The notes under the pieces are model-generated. The model was not told the origin of the DNA, ran no database searches, and saw only the letters and a program-made list of their open reading frames with translations. A DNA stretch of 64,000 nucleotides from Bacteroidota bacterium (GTDB lineage: Bacteria; Bacteroidota; Bacteroidia; Chitinophagales; Chitinophagaceae), in assembly GCA_018267915.1 (NCBI GenBank), contig JAFDXN010000033.1, forward strand, positions 1 through 64,000, given 5' to 3'. Of this stretch, positions 25,671 through 33,179 are shown in pieces. The position numbers and the translations under genes are program-made. Position 1 is the first letter of the stretch, and each line of letters opens with the position of its first letter.

Positions 25671-26945
25671 ATGCCAGGGAGCAAAACTGTAGCATTTCAT
25701 ACACTGGGCTGTAAGCTGAACTACTCGGAGACATCTACACTGGGCCGGATGCTGGAGGCTGAAGGCTTCGTGAAGCGCGACTTTGAGGAGGCTGCAGATG
25801 TGTATGTGATCAATACCTGCTCGGTGACCGAAAATGCCGACAAAGAGTGCCGGCAGATAGTGCGCAGGATACAAAGGCGCTCGCCTGAAGCTACCGTGGT
25901 GGTGACAGGCTGCTATGCGCAACTGAAGCCGGAAGAAATAGCGAACATAGATGGCGTGGACCTGGTGCTGGGAGCGGCGGAGAAATTCAACCTGGCCAAA
26001 CACCTGCAGGACTTTACCAAGGGGGACAGTGCCAAAATATGCTCATGTGAGATAGAGGAGGTTGAAGGATTCAATAGCTCCTACTCGATCAATGACCGGA
26101 CGCGAACCTTCTTAAAAGTGCAGGATGGCTGCGACTATAACTGCGCTTTTTGCACCATACCCCTGGCGAGAGGACACAGCCGCAGTGACAGCATAACAGG
26201 TGTGCTGGAAAATGTGAAGGAACTGGCGGCCAACGGAACGAAAGAGATAGTGCTAACGGGCATCAACCTGGGCGATTTCGGCAAGGGTGACAACGGCGGA
26301 AAGAAAAGAGAAGAATCGTTTTACGAGCTGGTGCAAGCCCTCGAGCGTACAGAAGGAATAGAGCGCTACAGGATATCCTCGATAGAGCCAAACCTGCTGA
26401 GTAATGAGATCATAGAGTTTGTGGCGCAATCGAAGAAATTCATGCCGCACTTTCATATTCCGCTACAAAGCGGCAGCAACAAAATACTGGGACTGATGCG
26501 CAGGCGTTACCGAAGGGAACTTTATGCCGAAAGGGTAGCAAAAATAAAAGAGTTGATGCCGCACTGCTGCATTGGTGTAGATGTGATCGTCGGTTTTCCT
26601 TCGGAAAGCGATGAAGACTTTAAAGAGACTTTTAATTTCCTGCATGGGCTGGACATATCTTACCTGCATGTATTCACCTACTCGGAAAGGGCAAACACCG
26701 ATGCGCTGGAGATAAAACCAGTAGTGCCGGTGAATGTGCGGCATGAGCGAAATAAAGCACTACGCAATCTGTCATATCAAAAGATGCAATATTTTGCGGA
26801 GCTGCATAGGGGCCAGACGCGAAAAGTGCTATTTGAAAGTGCCGAAAAAAATGGCCTCCTAGAGGGATACACCGACAACTACATCAAAGTGCAGGCGGCG
26901 TACAATGAGGCGTATGTAAATAATATTGTTGAGTGGACGATTTAA
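25671..26945 (+). CDS. mtaB: tRNA t6A37 methylthiotransferase MtaB
   Basis: 424 residues. It adds a methylthio group to t6A37 in tRNAs that read ANN codons. The MTTase domain starts with FHTLGCKLNYSETSTLGR, and Cys 11 (GCK), Cys near 45 and Cys near 79 would hold the auxiliary cluster. The radical SAM motif CDYNCAFCTIPLARG lies near residue 153. RRRYRRELYAERV and the C-terminal TRAM-like domain follow. The start at ATG 25671 is preferred; the in-frame TTG upstream overlaps the promoter box. It is followed after 45 bp by tRNA-Lys, itself a substrate class of this enzyme. Confidence 0.9.
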   Translation: MPGSKTVAFHTLGCKLNYSETSTLGRMLEAEGFVKRDFEEAADVYVINTCSVTENADKECRQIVRRIQRRSPEATVVVTGCYAQLKPEEIANIDGVDLVLGAAEKFNLAKHLQDFTKGDSAKICSCEIEEVEGFNSSYSINDRTRTFLKVQDGCDYNCAFCTIPLARGHSRSDSITGVLENVKELAANGTKEIVLTGINLGDFGKGDNGGKKREESFYELVQALERTEGIERYRISSIEPNLLSNEIIEFVAQSKKFMPHFHIPLQSGSNKILGLMRRRYRRELYAERVAKIKELMPHCCIGVDVIVGFPSESDEDFKETFNFLHGLDISYLHVFTYSERANTDALEIKPVVPVNVRHERNKALRNLSYQKMQYFAELHRGQTRKVLFESAEKNGLLEGYTDNYIKVQAAYNEAYVNNIVEWTI

Positions 26946-26969
26946 GCAGCGCTTTTATTATTTTTCGAT

Positions 26970-26977
26970 TATCTTTG
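26970..26977 (+). promoter_or_regulatory. -7 box TATCTTTG of the tRNA-Lys gene
   Basis: Exact TAnnTTTG, 13 bp before the tRNA 5' end, with a T-rich tract upstream. It supports separate transcription from mtaB. Confidence 0.65.
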
Positions 26978-26990
26978 CCCACCTCAAAAG

Positions 26991-27063
<73 letters not shown>

Positions 27064-27071
27064 CGGAAATG

Positions 27072-27100
27072 AAAAGGCTTGCCAATTGCAAGCCTTTTTT
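27072..27100. terminator. Terminator after tRNA-Lys
   Basis: Stem AAAAGGCTTGC / GCAAGCCTTTT with loop CAATT and a T-run. It resembles the hairpin at 42427-42458 next to the second att copy. Confidence 0.85.
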
Positions 27101-27135
27101 GTTTCAATATTTTCTAAGGTCGTTCCTCCAAAATA

Positions 27136-27714
27136 TTACTTCTTGGGCGGTAGCAGCACTTCATCTACCACGTAGATGAGCCCGTTTGATGCTGGAATCA
27201 CTGTAAGGACATTCGCTGAACCGTTAATTTTTATCTTTCCGTCGGCTTTGGTGATCTTCACGCTTTGTGAATTGACCTGACCGAGCACCTGGCCATCCTG
27301 AAGCATGTCTTCTTTGTAGATACCTACGGATACATGGTATTGCAGAATGTCAGCCAACTTCTCTTTATTCTCAGGTTTCATCAAGTCTTCCACTGTGCCT
27401 TTAGGTAACTTATCAAACGCCGCATTGGTAGGTGCAAACACGGTGAAGGGACCAGATTTTTTTAGCACGTCAACCAAGTCAGCTTGCTTCAATGCATCAA
27501 CCAAGGTGGTGTGATCTTTACTGCCAAGGGCTACCTGGACCACGTCTTTCTGCGATACATCGTCACTGACGCCAGAGGGTGCCGATGGCGGGCTTTGCGC
27601 TTCAACAGTGGCAGTAGCTGTTTCTTTCTTAGAATTATCTTCCGCATTGCAGGAGCAAATCAATGACAGCAGGCATACCGCCGCTGATAAGGATAAAATT
27701 TTCATTTTGTTCAA
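27136..27714 (-). CDS. Fasciclin-domain (FAS1) lipoprotein
   Basis: 192 residues. The signal has a lipobox-like LICSC (Cys 22). A linker rich in Thr, Ala and Ser is followed by one FAS1 domain (about 50-190): TLVDALKQADLVDVLKKSGP, FTVFAPTNAAFDKLP (FAS1 H1 box), YHVSVGIYKEDM and VLTVIPASNGLIYVVDEVLL (H2 box). FAS1 domains mediate adhesion. Upstream lie palindrome A (27774) and palindrome B (27791) with the same geometry as before the nosZ operon, so it is probably co-regulated with N2O reduction. Its role there is unknown. Confidence 0.9.
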   Translation of the reverse strand: MNKMKILSLSAAVCLLSLICSCNAEDNSKKETATATVEAQSPPSAPSGVSDDVSQKDVVQVALGSKDHTTLVDALKQADLVDVLKKSGPFTVFAPTNAAFDKLPKGTVEDLMKPENKEKLADILQYHVSVGIYKEDMLQDGQVLGQVNSQSVKITKADGKIKINGSANVLTVIPASNGLIYVVDEVLLPPKK

Positions 27715-27773
27715 AATTTATTTGTTGAGAGATAAATCATGATGTAAAACTAGCTGCTCAACAACTTAAAAAA

Positions 27774-27789
27774 TATGACAATAGTCATA
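27774..27789. promoter_or_regulatory. Motif A (CRP/FNR-like) operator before fasciclin gene
   Basis: TATGACAATAGTCATA, a perfect 16-bp palindrome, 60 bp upstream of the gene's start. It is one of seven KATGA-N6-TCATM sites in the window. Confidence 0.65.
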
Positions 27790-27790
27790 A

Positions 27791-27810
27791 AAAGGATAAG
27801 AATGTCCTTT
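27791..27810. promoter_or_regulatory. Motif B operator before fasciclin gene
   Basis: AAAGGATA-AGAA-TGTCCTTT, 7 of 8 arm positions complementary, starting one base after motif A. It overlaps the stop of the proline dehydrogenase gene by two bases. Confidence 0.6.
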
Positions 27811-28987
27811 ATCCCAGAGCATGAGCTTTTCTTCTCCGAATCTCTTTATTCGCCAGATACAGCTCCCTTGTGGTTTGCCCTGCTACCGATGTATTTTCCT
27901 CTGCACGGCGCATTAAGTATGGTATCACATCGCGCACGGGGCCATAGGGCAAATATTTAGAAACATTGTAGCCGTCATTGGCAAGATTGAAAGAAATATT
28001 GTCGCTCATGCCATATAGTTGGGAGAAGTAAACGCCCGGTGTACCTGGTGAGATGTTGTGCTGCAGCATATAATTCGCGGCGTCCAGGCAGCTCTTTTCA
28101 TTGTGGGTACCAATAAAAACGGCAAGCTTGTCCAGGTTTTCTAGACAAAAGATTGTGGCCAGGTCAAAATCCCGGTCCGTACTTTCTTTATCAATTTGTA
28201 TCGGGTCGGGATATCCCAGTTTCTTTGCCCTATCCCTTTCCTTCTCTATATATGCACCCCGGACCAGCTTCGCACCAAGCATATATCCTTTAGCGGCAGC
28301 TTTTGCCACACTTTCTTTTAAGAAAGGTAATGTGCCATGACTGTACAATTGATAGGTATTGAAAACGATAACCTTTTTGCGGTTATATTTTTCCATCATT
28401 GTTTCCACGAGAAGGTTACAGGGTTCCTGTATCCAGGTTTCTTCGGCGTCGATAAGCACCATAACATTATTGCCAGCGGCTGCCGCGCACACTTCGTCCA
28501 GGCGTAACCGGGCATTTTGCCATTCTGTCTCTTCTTTTTGACTAAGCAAGCCGCCTGCGTGCATTTTTTCTAGAAGCCCAAACCTTACAAGGCTCGTAAT
28601 TTTGAGACTTATAAAGGGTATGTGTTTTTGAGATGCCGCATACCTGATAGCTTTAATAAATTCTGTTACCGCAAGATCAAAGTCCTCCTCCCGGTCCTTT
28701 CTTTCGGCACCGTAGTCTAGTATGGTATCAACTTTGTACCTGCCCAGCAAACCCGAGGTCTCTGCGGTCTCCTCAAGTGTCTCTCCGCCGCAAAACTGTT
28801 TAAATATCGTCTTTTTTATTAGTAGCTTGATGGGTAAATGCATACCTAATGCCATTTGTGTCAGCGTTATTCCTGCACTTGTTAGCAAAGGAGACGCGAT
28901 AAATGAAAACAGAAAGCGGGCCCGCCTGAGGTCTTGATCTGAACGATACCTGAAGGCAACCTCTGTATTGTCGAACTGAGGGATCAT
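27809..28987 (-). CDS. Proline dehydrogenase (PutA/PRODH family)
   Basis: 392 residues from ATG 28987; the upstream start at 29017 would add ten weak residues. It oxidises proline to pyrroline-5-carboxylate with FAD and passes electrons to the quinone pool. FDNTEVAFRYRSDQDLRRAR is the usual N-terminus of the Bacteroidota monofunctional enzyme. VMLIDAEETWIQEP (barrel strand), YNRKKVIVFNTYQLY, GYMLGAKLVRGAYIEKERDR (the FAD/proline loop) and AVFIGTHNEKS follow. No pyrroline-5-carboxylate dehydrogenase lies nearby. It sits divergent from norC and carries motif B at its stop. Its link to NO metabolism may be to supply electrons; that is speculation. Confidence 0.87.
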   Translation of the reverse strand: MIPQFDNTEVAFRYRSDQDLRRARFLFSFIASPLLTSAGITLTQMALGMHLPIKLLIKKTIFKQFCGGETLEETAETSGLLGRYKVDTILDYGAERKDREEDFDLAVTEFIKAIRYAASQKHIPFISLKITSLVRFGLLEKMHAGGLLSQKEETEWQNARLRLDEVCAAAAGNNVMVLIDAEETWIQEPCNLLVETMMEKYNRKKVIVFNTYQLYSHGTLPFLKESVAKAAAKGYMLGAKLVRGAYIEKERDRAKKLGYPDPIQIDKESTDRDFDLATIFCLENLDKLAVFIGTHNEKSCLDAANYMLQHNISPGTPGVYFSQLYGMSDNISFNLANDGYNVSKYLPYGPVRDVIPYLMRRAEENTSVAGQTTRELYLANKEIRRRKAHALG

Positions 28988-29036
28988 ATATACTATCCTA
29001 AAAGAGGCAAAGGTCATTGTATCTGCCGCAGTGAAT

Positions 29037-29052
29037 GATGACGAGGATCATC
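29037..29052. promoter_or_regulatory. Motif A operator before norC
   Basis: GATGA-CGAGGA-TCATC, exact 5-bp arms. It lies about 65 bp upstream of the transcription start predicted from the TACTTTTG box. Confidence 0.55.
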
Positions 29053-29089
29053 TTTATTTGTGAGCAAAGGCATAAAATTGGGATCTCAT

Positions 29090-29109
29090 TAAAGATACTT
29101 TTGTCCTTA
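29090..29109. promoter_or_regulatory. Motif B operator overlapping the norC promoter
   Basis: TAAAGATA-CTTT-TGTCCTTA; 6 of 8 arm positions pair. It covers the -7 box TACTTTTG (29096-29103), a position expected for a repressor. Confidence 0.6.
29096..29103 (+). promoter_or_regulatory. -7 box TACTTTTG of norC
   Basis: Exact TAnnTTTG, 12 bp before ATG 29116 and inside motif B. Confidence 0.5.
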
Positions 29110-29115
29110 ATTGAG

Positions 29116-29514
29116 ATGGTCAACAGAATATTGACATTGTTGTTAATAGCTTTTTCGTGCTACAGCCTATGGGTGTACCTCTATTGCGACGAGAAAAGAA
29201 TAGCTCCAGATGCCATAGCAAGTAGAGGATGGAAAATATGGCAAGAGAAGAACTGCCAGAGTTGCCACCAGGTGTATGGTCTTGGCGGATACATGGGCCC
29301 AGACCTCACGAATATTGCTGCATTAAGAACTGAGCAACATTTGCGGACCTTTATCAAATATGGCACAGGCAAGATGCCCAATTTTCAGTTATCGGATGAT
29401 GAGGTGAATAATCTTGTAGCATGGTTGATATGGGTGAACAAAACAGGGAAGGCCAAAGTGCCAGCGAGTGCTGTGCACTGGACAGGAACATATAACATTG
29501 AAAGACAGGAATGA
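29116..29514 (+). CDS. norC: Nitric oxide reductase cytochrome c subunit NorC
   Basis: 132 residues. One N-terminal membrane anchor (VNRILTLLLIAFSCYSLWVY) is followed by one haem c domain: CQSCH at residues 47-51, then GLGGYMGPDLTNI and the axial Met in GKMPNF. It delivers electrons to NorB, with its domain in the periplasm. The ATG at 29116 is chosen because it follows the promoter box and gives the anchor right away; an earlier in-frame ATG would add 27 residues upstream of the promoter. It overlaps norB by four bases. Confidence 0.88.
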   Translation: MVNRILTLLLIAFSCYSLWVYLYCDEKRIAPDAIASRGWKIWQEKNCQSCHQVYGLGGYMGPDLTNIAALRTEQHLRTFIKYGTGKMPNFQLSDDEVNNLVAWLIWVNKTGKAKVPASAVHWTGTYNIERQE

Positions 29515-30845
29515 GCTTATTTTTCAGATACTATGTAGGGTGTACACTATTACTCCTTTTTGCTACGCTTGCTTTCGGAGTATTGTCATCGTTTGCTTTT
29601 CTCTATCCTGAATTGTACAACCATTACCTGCCCTTCTACCAATTACATCCCATGCATGTTTCTGCAGCATTGTTCTGGATAATTTCAGGTGCAACTGCTT
29701 GCATTATCTATTATATGCGGGAGGTCTTCGTACTGCAAAATGCGCCCGGAAAGGCTGTAAATGGGTTCATTTGTCTGTGGACGGGTACAATATTCGTAAT
29801 ATTCGGGTTTTACGCCTTGAAGAAATTTGGTGGCAGGGAGTATTGGGAGTTCCCTCCTTTTTTAAGTATTCCGTTGCTCGGTAGCTGGCTGCTGTTCATC
29901 GGCAACTATTTTATGTCGTGGAGGAAAGCCCGGGACAGGAAACCGCTTTATGTCCTGATGTGGTCTACGGGTGTTACGTTCTTTCTCATCACTTTCATAG
30001 AGCAGAACCTATGGCAAATACCATGGTTCAGGGAGTCGCTGTTGAGGGATATGACGGTACAGTGGAAGGCAAACGGATCGATGGTTGGGGCATGGAACCA
30101 AATGTTATATGGCACATCGCTGTACATTATGGTAAAGATAAGTGGAGATAAAAGTATTGCCGAAAATAAAAAAGTATTGTTTTTCTATTTCCTCAGCATA
30201 ACGAACCTTATGTTCAACTGGGGGCATCACATTTACAACCTGCCTGTGAACAGCTGGGTAAGGCATGTGTCGTACATTATCAGTATGACGGAATGGATAT
30301 TTCTTATCAGCATAATAAGGGGCTTCAAGGCAAAGCTTGAAGAAAGGCAGAAAATGAGACATCTTTTATCATATAAATTCCTCATTGCCTCGGAGTTCTG
30401 GTTATACGCCAATCTTGGGCTTGCCATTATGATGTCAATACCTGCCATTAACCGTTATACTCACGGTACACACATAACCGTGGCTCACGCAATGGGCAGC
30501 ACCATAGGTATAAACACTATGATATTGCTGGCCGGCATAGGCTATATGCTGGGCGTGGACACGCTGACTGCTGAAAAGAAAAAAATAATTACCAGCGGTT
30601 ACTATCTCACCCAGGTAAGTCTTGTCATTTTTTGGCTAAGTCTTATAGTTGCAGGCCTTATAAAAGGTTATAGAAACACTGTGCTGAACATGACCAATTT
30701 CCAAGAGATGATGGTACCTGTGTCGAAAATACTCAAGATATTCTCTATTGCAGGTATCGGTGTATTTGCTGGTCTCACGCCGGTAGTATGGGTATATATA
30801 AGGGCTATTGGGAACTTAACAACAACAACAACAACAAACAAATAA
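29511..30845 (+). CDS. norB: Nitric oxide reductase catalytic subunit NorB
   Basis: 444 residues, twelve hydrophobic segments. It reduces two NO to N2O in the inner membrane. His residues of the haem and non-haem iron site are visible: QLHPMHVSAALFW near residue 46, MFNWGHHIYNLPVNSWVRHV near 240, and TVAHAMGSTIGINTM near 325. A Glu that would stabilise the non-haem Fe is plausible but cannot be assigned by eye. NorC is its partner, encoded directly upstream with a four-base overlap. The stop codon overlaps motif B of the next gene. Confidence 0.9.
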   Translation: MSLFFRYYVGCTLLLLFATLAFGVLSSFAFLYPELYNHYLPFYQLHPMHVSAALFWIISGATACIIYYMREVFVLQNAPGKAVNGFICLWTGTIFVIFGFYALKKFGGREYWEFPPFLSIPLLGSWLLFIGNYFMSWRKARDRKPLYVLMWSTGVTFFLITFIEQNLWQIPWFRESLLRDMTVQWKANGSMVGAWNQMLYGTSLYIMVKISGDKSIAENKKVLFFYFLSITNLMFNWGHHIYNLPVNSWVRHVSYIISMTEWIFLISIIRGFKAKLEERQKMRHLLSYKFLIASEFWLYANLGLAIMMSIPAINRYTHGTHITVAHAMGSTIGINTMILLAGIGYMLGVDTLTAEKKKIITSGYYLTQVSLVIFWLSLIVAGLIKGYRNTVLNMTNFQEMMVPVSKILKIFSIAGIGVFAGLTPVVWVYIRAIGNLTTTTTTNK

Positions 30846-30863
30846 AGGACATTTTTGTCTTTT
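30844..30863. promoter_or_regulatory. Motif B operator before hemerythrin gene
   Basis: AAAGGACA-TTTT-TGTCTTTT; 7 of 8 arm positions pair. It lies about 20 bp upstream of the -7-like box TAACTTTA, so it covers the -33 region. Confidence 0.6.
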
Positions 30864-30876
30864 ATTAAAAATGCTT

Positions 30877-30884
30877 TAACTTTA
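30877..30884 (+). promoter_or_regulatory. -7-like box TAACTTTA
   Basis: One mismatch to TAnnTTTG, 8 bp before ATG 30893. An almost leaderless transcript would result. Confidence 0.4.
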
Positions 30885-30892
30885 CAGTGAAA

Positions 30893-31387
30893 ATGGAACC
30901 TACAATACAAAAGCCGATCGAGAGAAGCAGAGCGTTGATACCGTTATCAAAAGACCATCACGATGGCCTGTTATTGTGCTGGAAAATACGAATGGGCCTT
31001 AAAAACGAAGTTACTGTTGAGCGTATTGCAGCCTACATCATTAATTTTTACAACATATATCTTAATGAACATTTCAGGCAGGAGGAAGAATACCTTTTTA
31101 CATTGCTAACGGACACTGACGAATTAAAGGCGAAAGCTATAGAGCAGCATAAAACGATCCGGGATAAAATCGATGCATTACCGGAACTCAGCACGCAACA
31201 GTCACTCGAGCGCATAGCAAACGAACTTGAGGACCATATACGTTTTGAAGAGCGGATACTATTTGGGCATATTGAGAAAAATGCTGATCCGCAAATATTA
31301 ACACACCTTGGAGATAAATTGATTGAACTAAGTAAAAAACATTGTGAGCATACCTGGCAGGATGAATTCTGGGTATATAAAAAATAG
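30893..31387 (+). CDS. Hemerythrin-domain protein
   Basis: 164 residues. The four-helix pattern with metal ligands is present: LIPLSKDHHDGLLLCWKI (His near 20), NEHFRQEEEYLF (His/Glu near 60), IEQHKTIRDKI (His near 83) and EDHIRFEERILFGHIE (His/Glu near 112). Such proteins bind O2 or NO at a di-iron site. The position between norB and Rrf2 fits NO binding or sensing. A GTG at 30887 is an alternative start. It is followed by the Rrf2 gene after three bases. Confidence 0.85.
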   Translation: MEPTIQKPIERSRALIPLSKDHHDGLLLCWKIRMGLKNEVTVERIAAYIINFYNIYLNEHFRQEEEYLFTLLTDTDELKAKAIEQHKTIRDKIDALPELSTQQSLERIANELEDHIRFEERILFGHIEKNADPQILTHLGDKLIELSKKHCEHTWQDEFWVYKK

Positions 31388-31390
31388 ATT

Positions 31391-31828
31391 ATGTTCTCGA
31401 AATCGTGCGAATACGCCATAAGGGCTGTCATATATATAGCATCAGAAAGCAAAAGCGGCAGGAAGCTAAGTATACAGGAAATACACGAGGCAATTGAAGC
31501 CCCCGAGCATTTCACGGCCAAAATATTGCAGATACTCAGCCGTAACAGGATATTAAGTTCGCAAAAGGGCGTACACGGTGGGTTCTATATCGATAAGATA
31601 CAGGGTGAACTGAAGTTGATAAGCGTTGTGGAAGCGATTGATGGCAAAACGCTATTTACCGGCTGCGGACTGGGCTTGAAGCAATGCTCTGAAACTGAAC
31701 CCTGCCCCATCCACGATAAATTTAAAGCCATACGAAACAACCTGAGAAAAATGCTGGAAGAAACCAGTATCGAAGACCTGGGGAAGAAACTGAAAAGTGG
31801 TAAAACAGTATTGAAAACCCTTCAATAG
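31391..31828 (+). CDS. Rrf2-family (NsrR-like) iron-sulfur regulator
   Basis: 145 residues. The winged helix starts MFSKSCEYAIRAVIYIASES; the recognition helix follows APEHFTAKILQILSRNRILS, and GGFYIDKIQGELKL is the wing. CGLGLKQCSETEPCPIH near residue 95 holds three Cys, as in NsrR/IscR, and would bind an FeS cluster. NO would disassemble it. The gene sits in the island and downstream of a motif B site in the same transcript, so autoregulation is plausible. It is the best candidate for the protein that reads motif B (inference). Confidence 0.85.
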   Translation: MFSKSCEYAIRAVIYIASESKSGRKLSIQEIHEAIEAPEHFTAKILQILSRNRILSSQKGVHGGFYIDKIQGELKLISVVEAIDGKTLFTGCGLGLKQCSETEPCPIHDKFKAIRNNLRKMLEETSIEDLGKKLKSGKTVLKTLQ

Positions 31829-31848
31829 GGTATTTTTTTTATCTTAAA

Positions 31849-31868
31849 ACAAGACAAAAATGTCTTTT
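31849..31868. promoter_or_regulatory. Motif B operator overlapping a start codon
   Basis: ACAAGACA-AAAA-TGTCTTTT; 7 of 8 arm positions pair. The ATG at 31860 is part of it. A TATCTTAA box (31840-31847) lies directly upstream, so a repressor here would cover the transcription start. Confidence 0.55.
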
Positions 31869-33173
31869 ATTCAGGATGCAGAGCATAAAAATGGCAGCGA
31901 TAAGAAGATGTGGCTGAGTATAGCCTTGGTAAATCTTTCGATAGTAGCCGTACTGGGTATGATACTACGAAGTAAAATACTATTCAGTATCCCCTTTCTC
32001 GATTTTAAGTACACACTGCACGCGCATTCTCATTTTGCATTTGGCGGCTGGGTTAGCCTGGCATTGATGAGCCTGATGGTATATGAGATACTCCCCAAAA
32101 GCAGCTATACCAAACCGGTATATAAATGGTTGCTGGGTGGCATCCTGCTAAATGCAGCCGGCATGCTAGCAAGTTTCCTGGTGCAGGGTTATGCTTTCTT
32201 TTCTATCCTCTTTTCAACGCTTTTCATATTTATATCTTATGCGTTAGCGCTCGTTTTCATCCGCGACCTATACAGGGCCGGTATCAATAAGACGGTAAAA
32301 CTATTATGCATCGGCGGCCTGTGTTATATGGTGCTATCCTCTGCCGGACCTTTTACACTTGCCTACCTTATTGCAAGCAAATCGGCAAACGCAGTGCTCT
32401 ACAGCGATTCAATTTATACATATCTCCATCTTCAATACAACGGCTTTTTCACCCTGTCTGTCTTTGCCGTGTTTTTTAACAGGGTAGAAAACACCTTGAC
32501 CCGGAAGGCATCAAGGTATGCAAGGATATTTGCCCGGACCCTAAATATGACCGTGCTGCCATCAATGTTCCTTTGCTATTTATGGCATTACCCTAACCTC
32601 GCATTCCGGATAGTGGCTTGCCTTGGCAGCACTTTGATGATATTAAGCCTGGTCTATTTCTTCAATTTTCTAGCGTCCTCAAGAACCAGCTATAAAAAAA
32701 TGGAACCGCATACAAAAAGGATAATCGCGCTATCGTTCGTGGCGTTCAGCCTGAAGATGTTCTTCCAGTCGCTCACGATATCCAGGGCAGTTGGAGATCT
32801 TGTTTTCACCAACAGGCCGATAATAATAGGCTTCCTTCACCTGGTATTACTGGGCTTCATCTCCTTATACCTTCTTGGTCATTTTCAACTGGCCGGCCTG
32901 TTCCGCAACAAAAAGCTGGCAGCAGGGGCAAGCTACATTTTCGCAATATCGGTAGTCATAAACGAAATCATTTTGATGACACAGGGCCTGGGTATCATGC
33001 TGATGAAGAGCAGCAGTATATACCCTGTACTGCTTTGGCTTACGAGTATTTGCCTCTTTGCCGGCAGCACCTTACTGATAATCGCCAGGTACGCTCCCTG
33101 TAAAATGCACAAAACATTAAACAAGCACAAGGCCATGCCTATCGTAAATGCAATATTTTCTAACTCTAAATAA
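31860..33173 (+). CDS. Polytopic haem-copper/NnrS-like membrane protein
   Basis: 437 residues with about twelve hydrophobic segments. His residues lie in positions that could bind haem or metal: LHAHSHFAFGGWVSL near residue 55, YLHLQYNGFFTLSV near 195, LWHYPNLAFR, and IGFLHLVLLGFISLYLLGHF near 335. This pattern recalls NnrS and cytochrome-oxidase subunit I relatives. It lacks the full set of motifs of either. It follows Rrf2 by 31 bp and is followed by RIC after six bases, so it belongs to the NO response. The function is unknown; NO-linked haem protein is the most likely. Confidence 0.6.
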   Translation: MSFIQDAEHKNGSDKKMWLSIALVNLSIVAVLGMILRSKILFSIPFLDFKYTLHAHSHFAFGGWVSLALMSLMVYEILPKSSYTKPVYKWLLGGILLNAAGMLASFLVQGYAFFSILFSTLFIFISYALALVFIRDLYRAGINKTVKLLCIGGLCYMVLSSAGPFTLAYLIASKSANAVLYSDSIYTYLHLQYNGFFTLSVFAVFFNRVENTLTRKASRYARIFARTLNMTVLPSMFLCYLWHYPNLAFRIVACLGSTLMILSLVYFFNFLASSRTSYKKMEPHTKRIIALSFVAFSLKMFFQSLTISRAVGDLVFTNRPIIIGFLHLVLLGFISLYLLGHFQLAGLFRNKKLAAGASYIFAISVVINEIILMTQGLGIMLMKSSSIYPVLLWLTSICLFAGSTLLIIARYAPCKMHKTLNKHKAMPIVNAIFSNSK

Positions 33174-33179
33174 AAGGAC

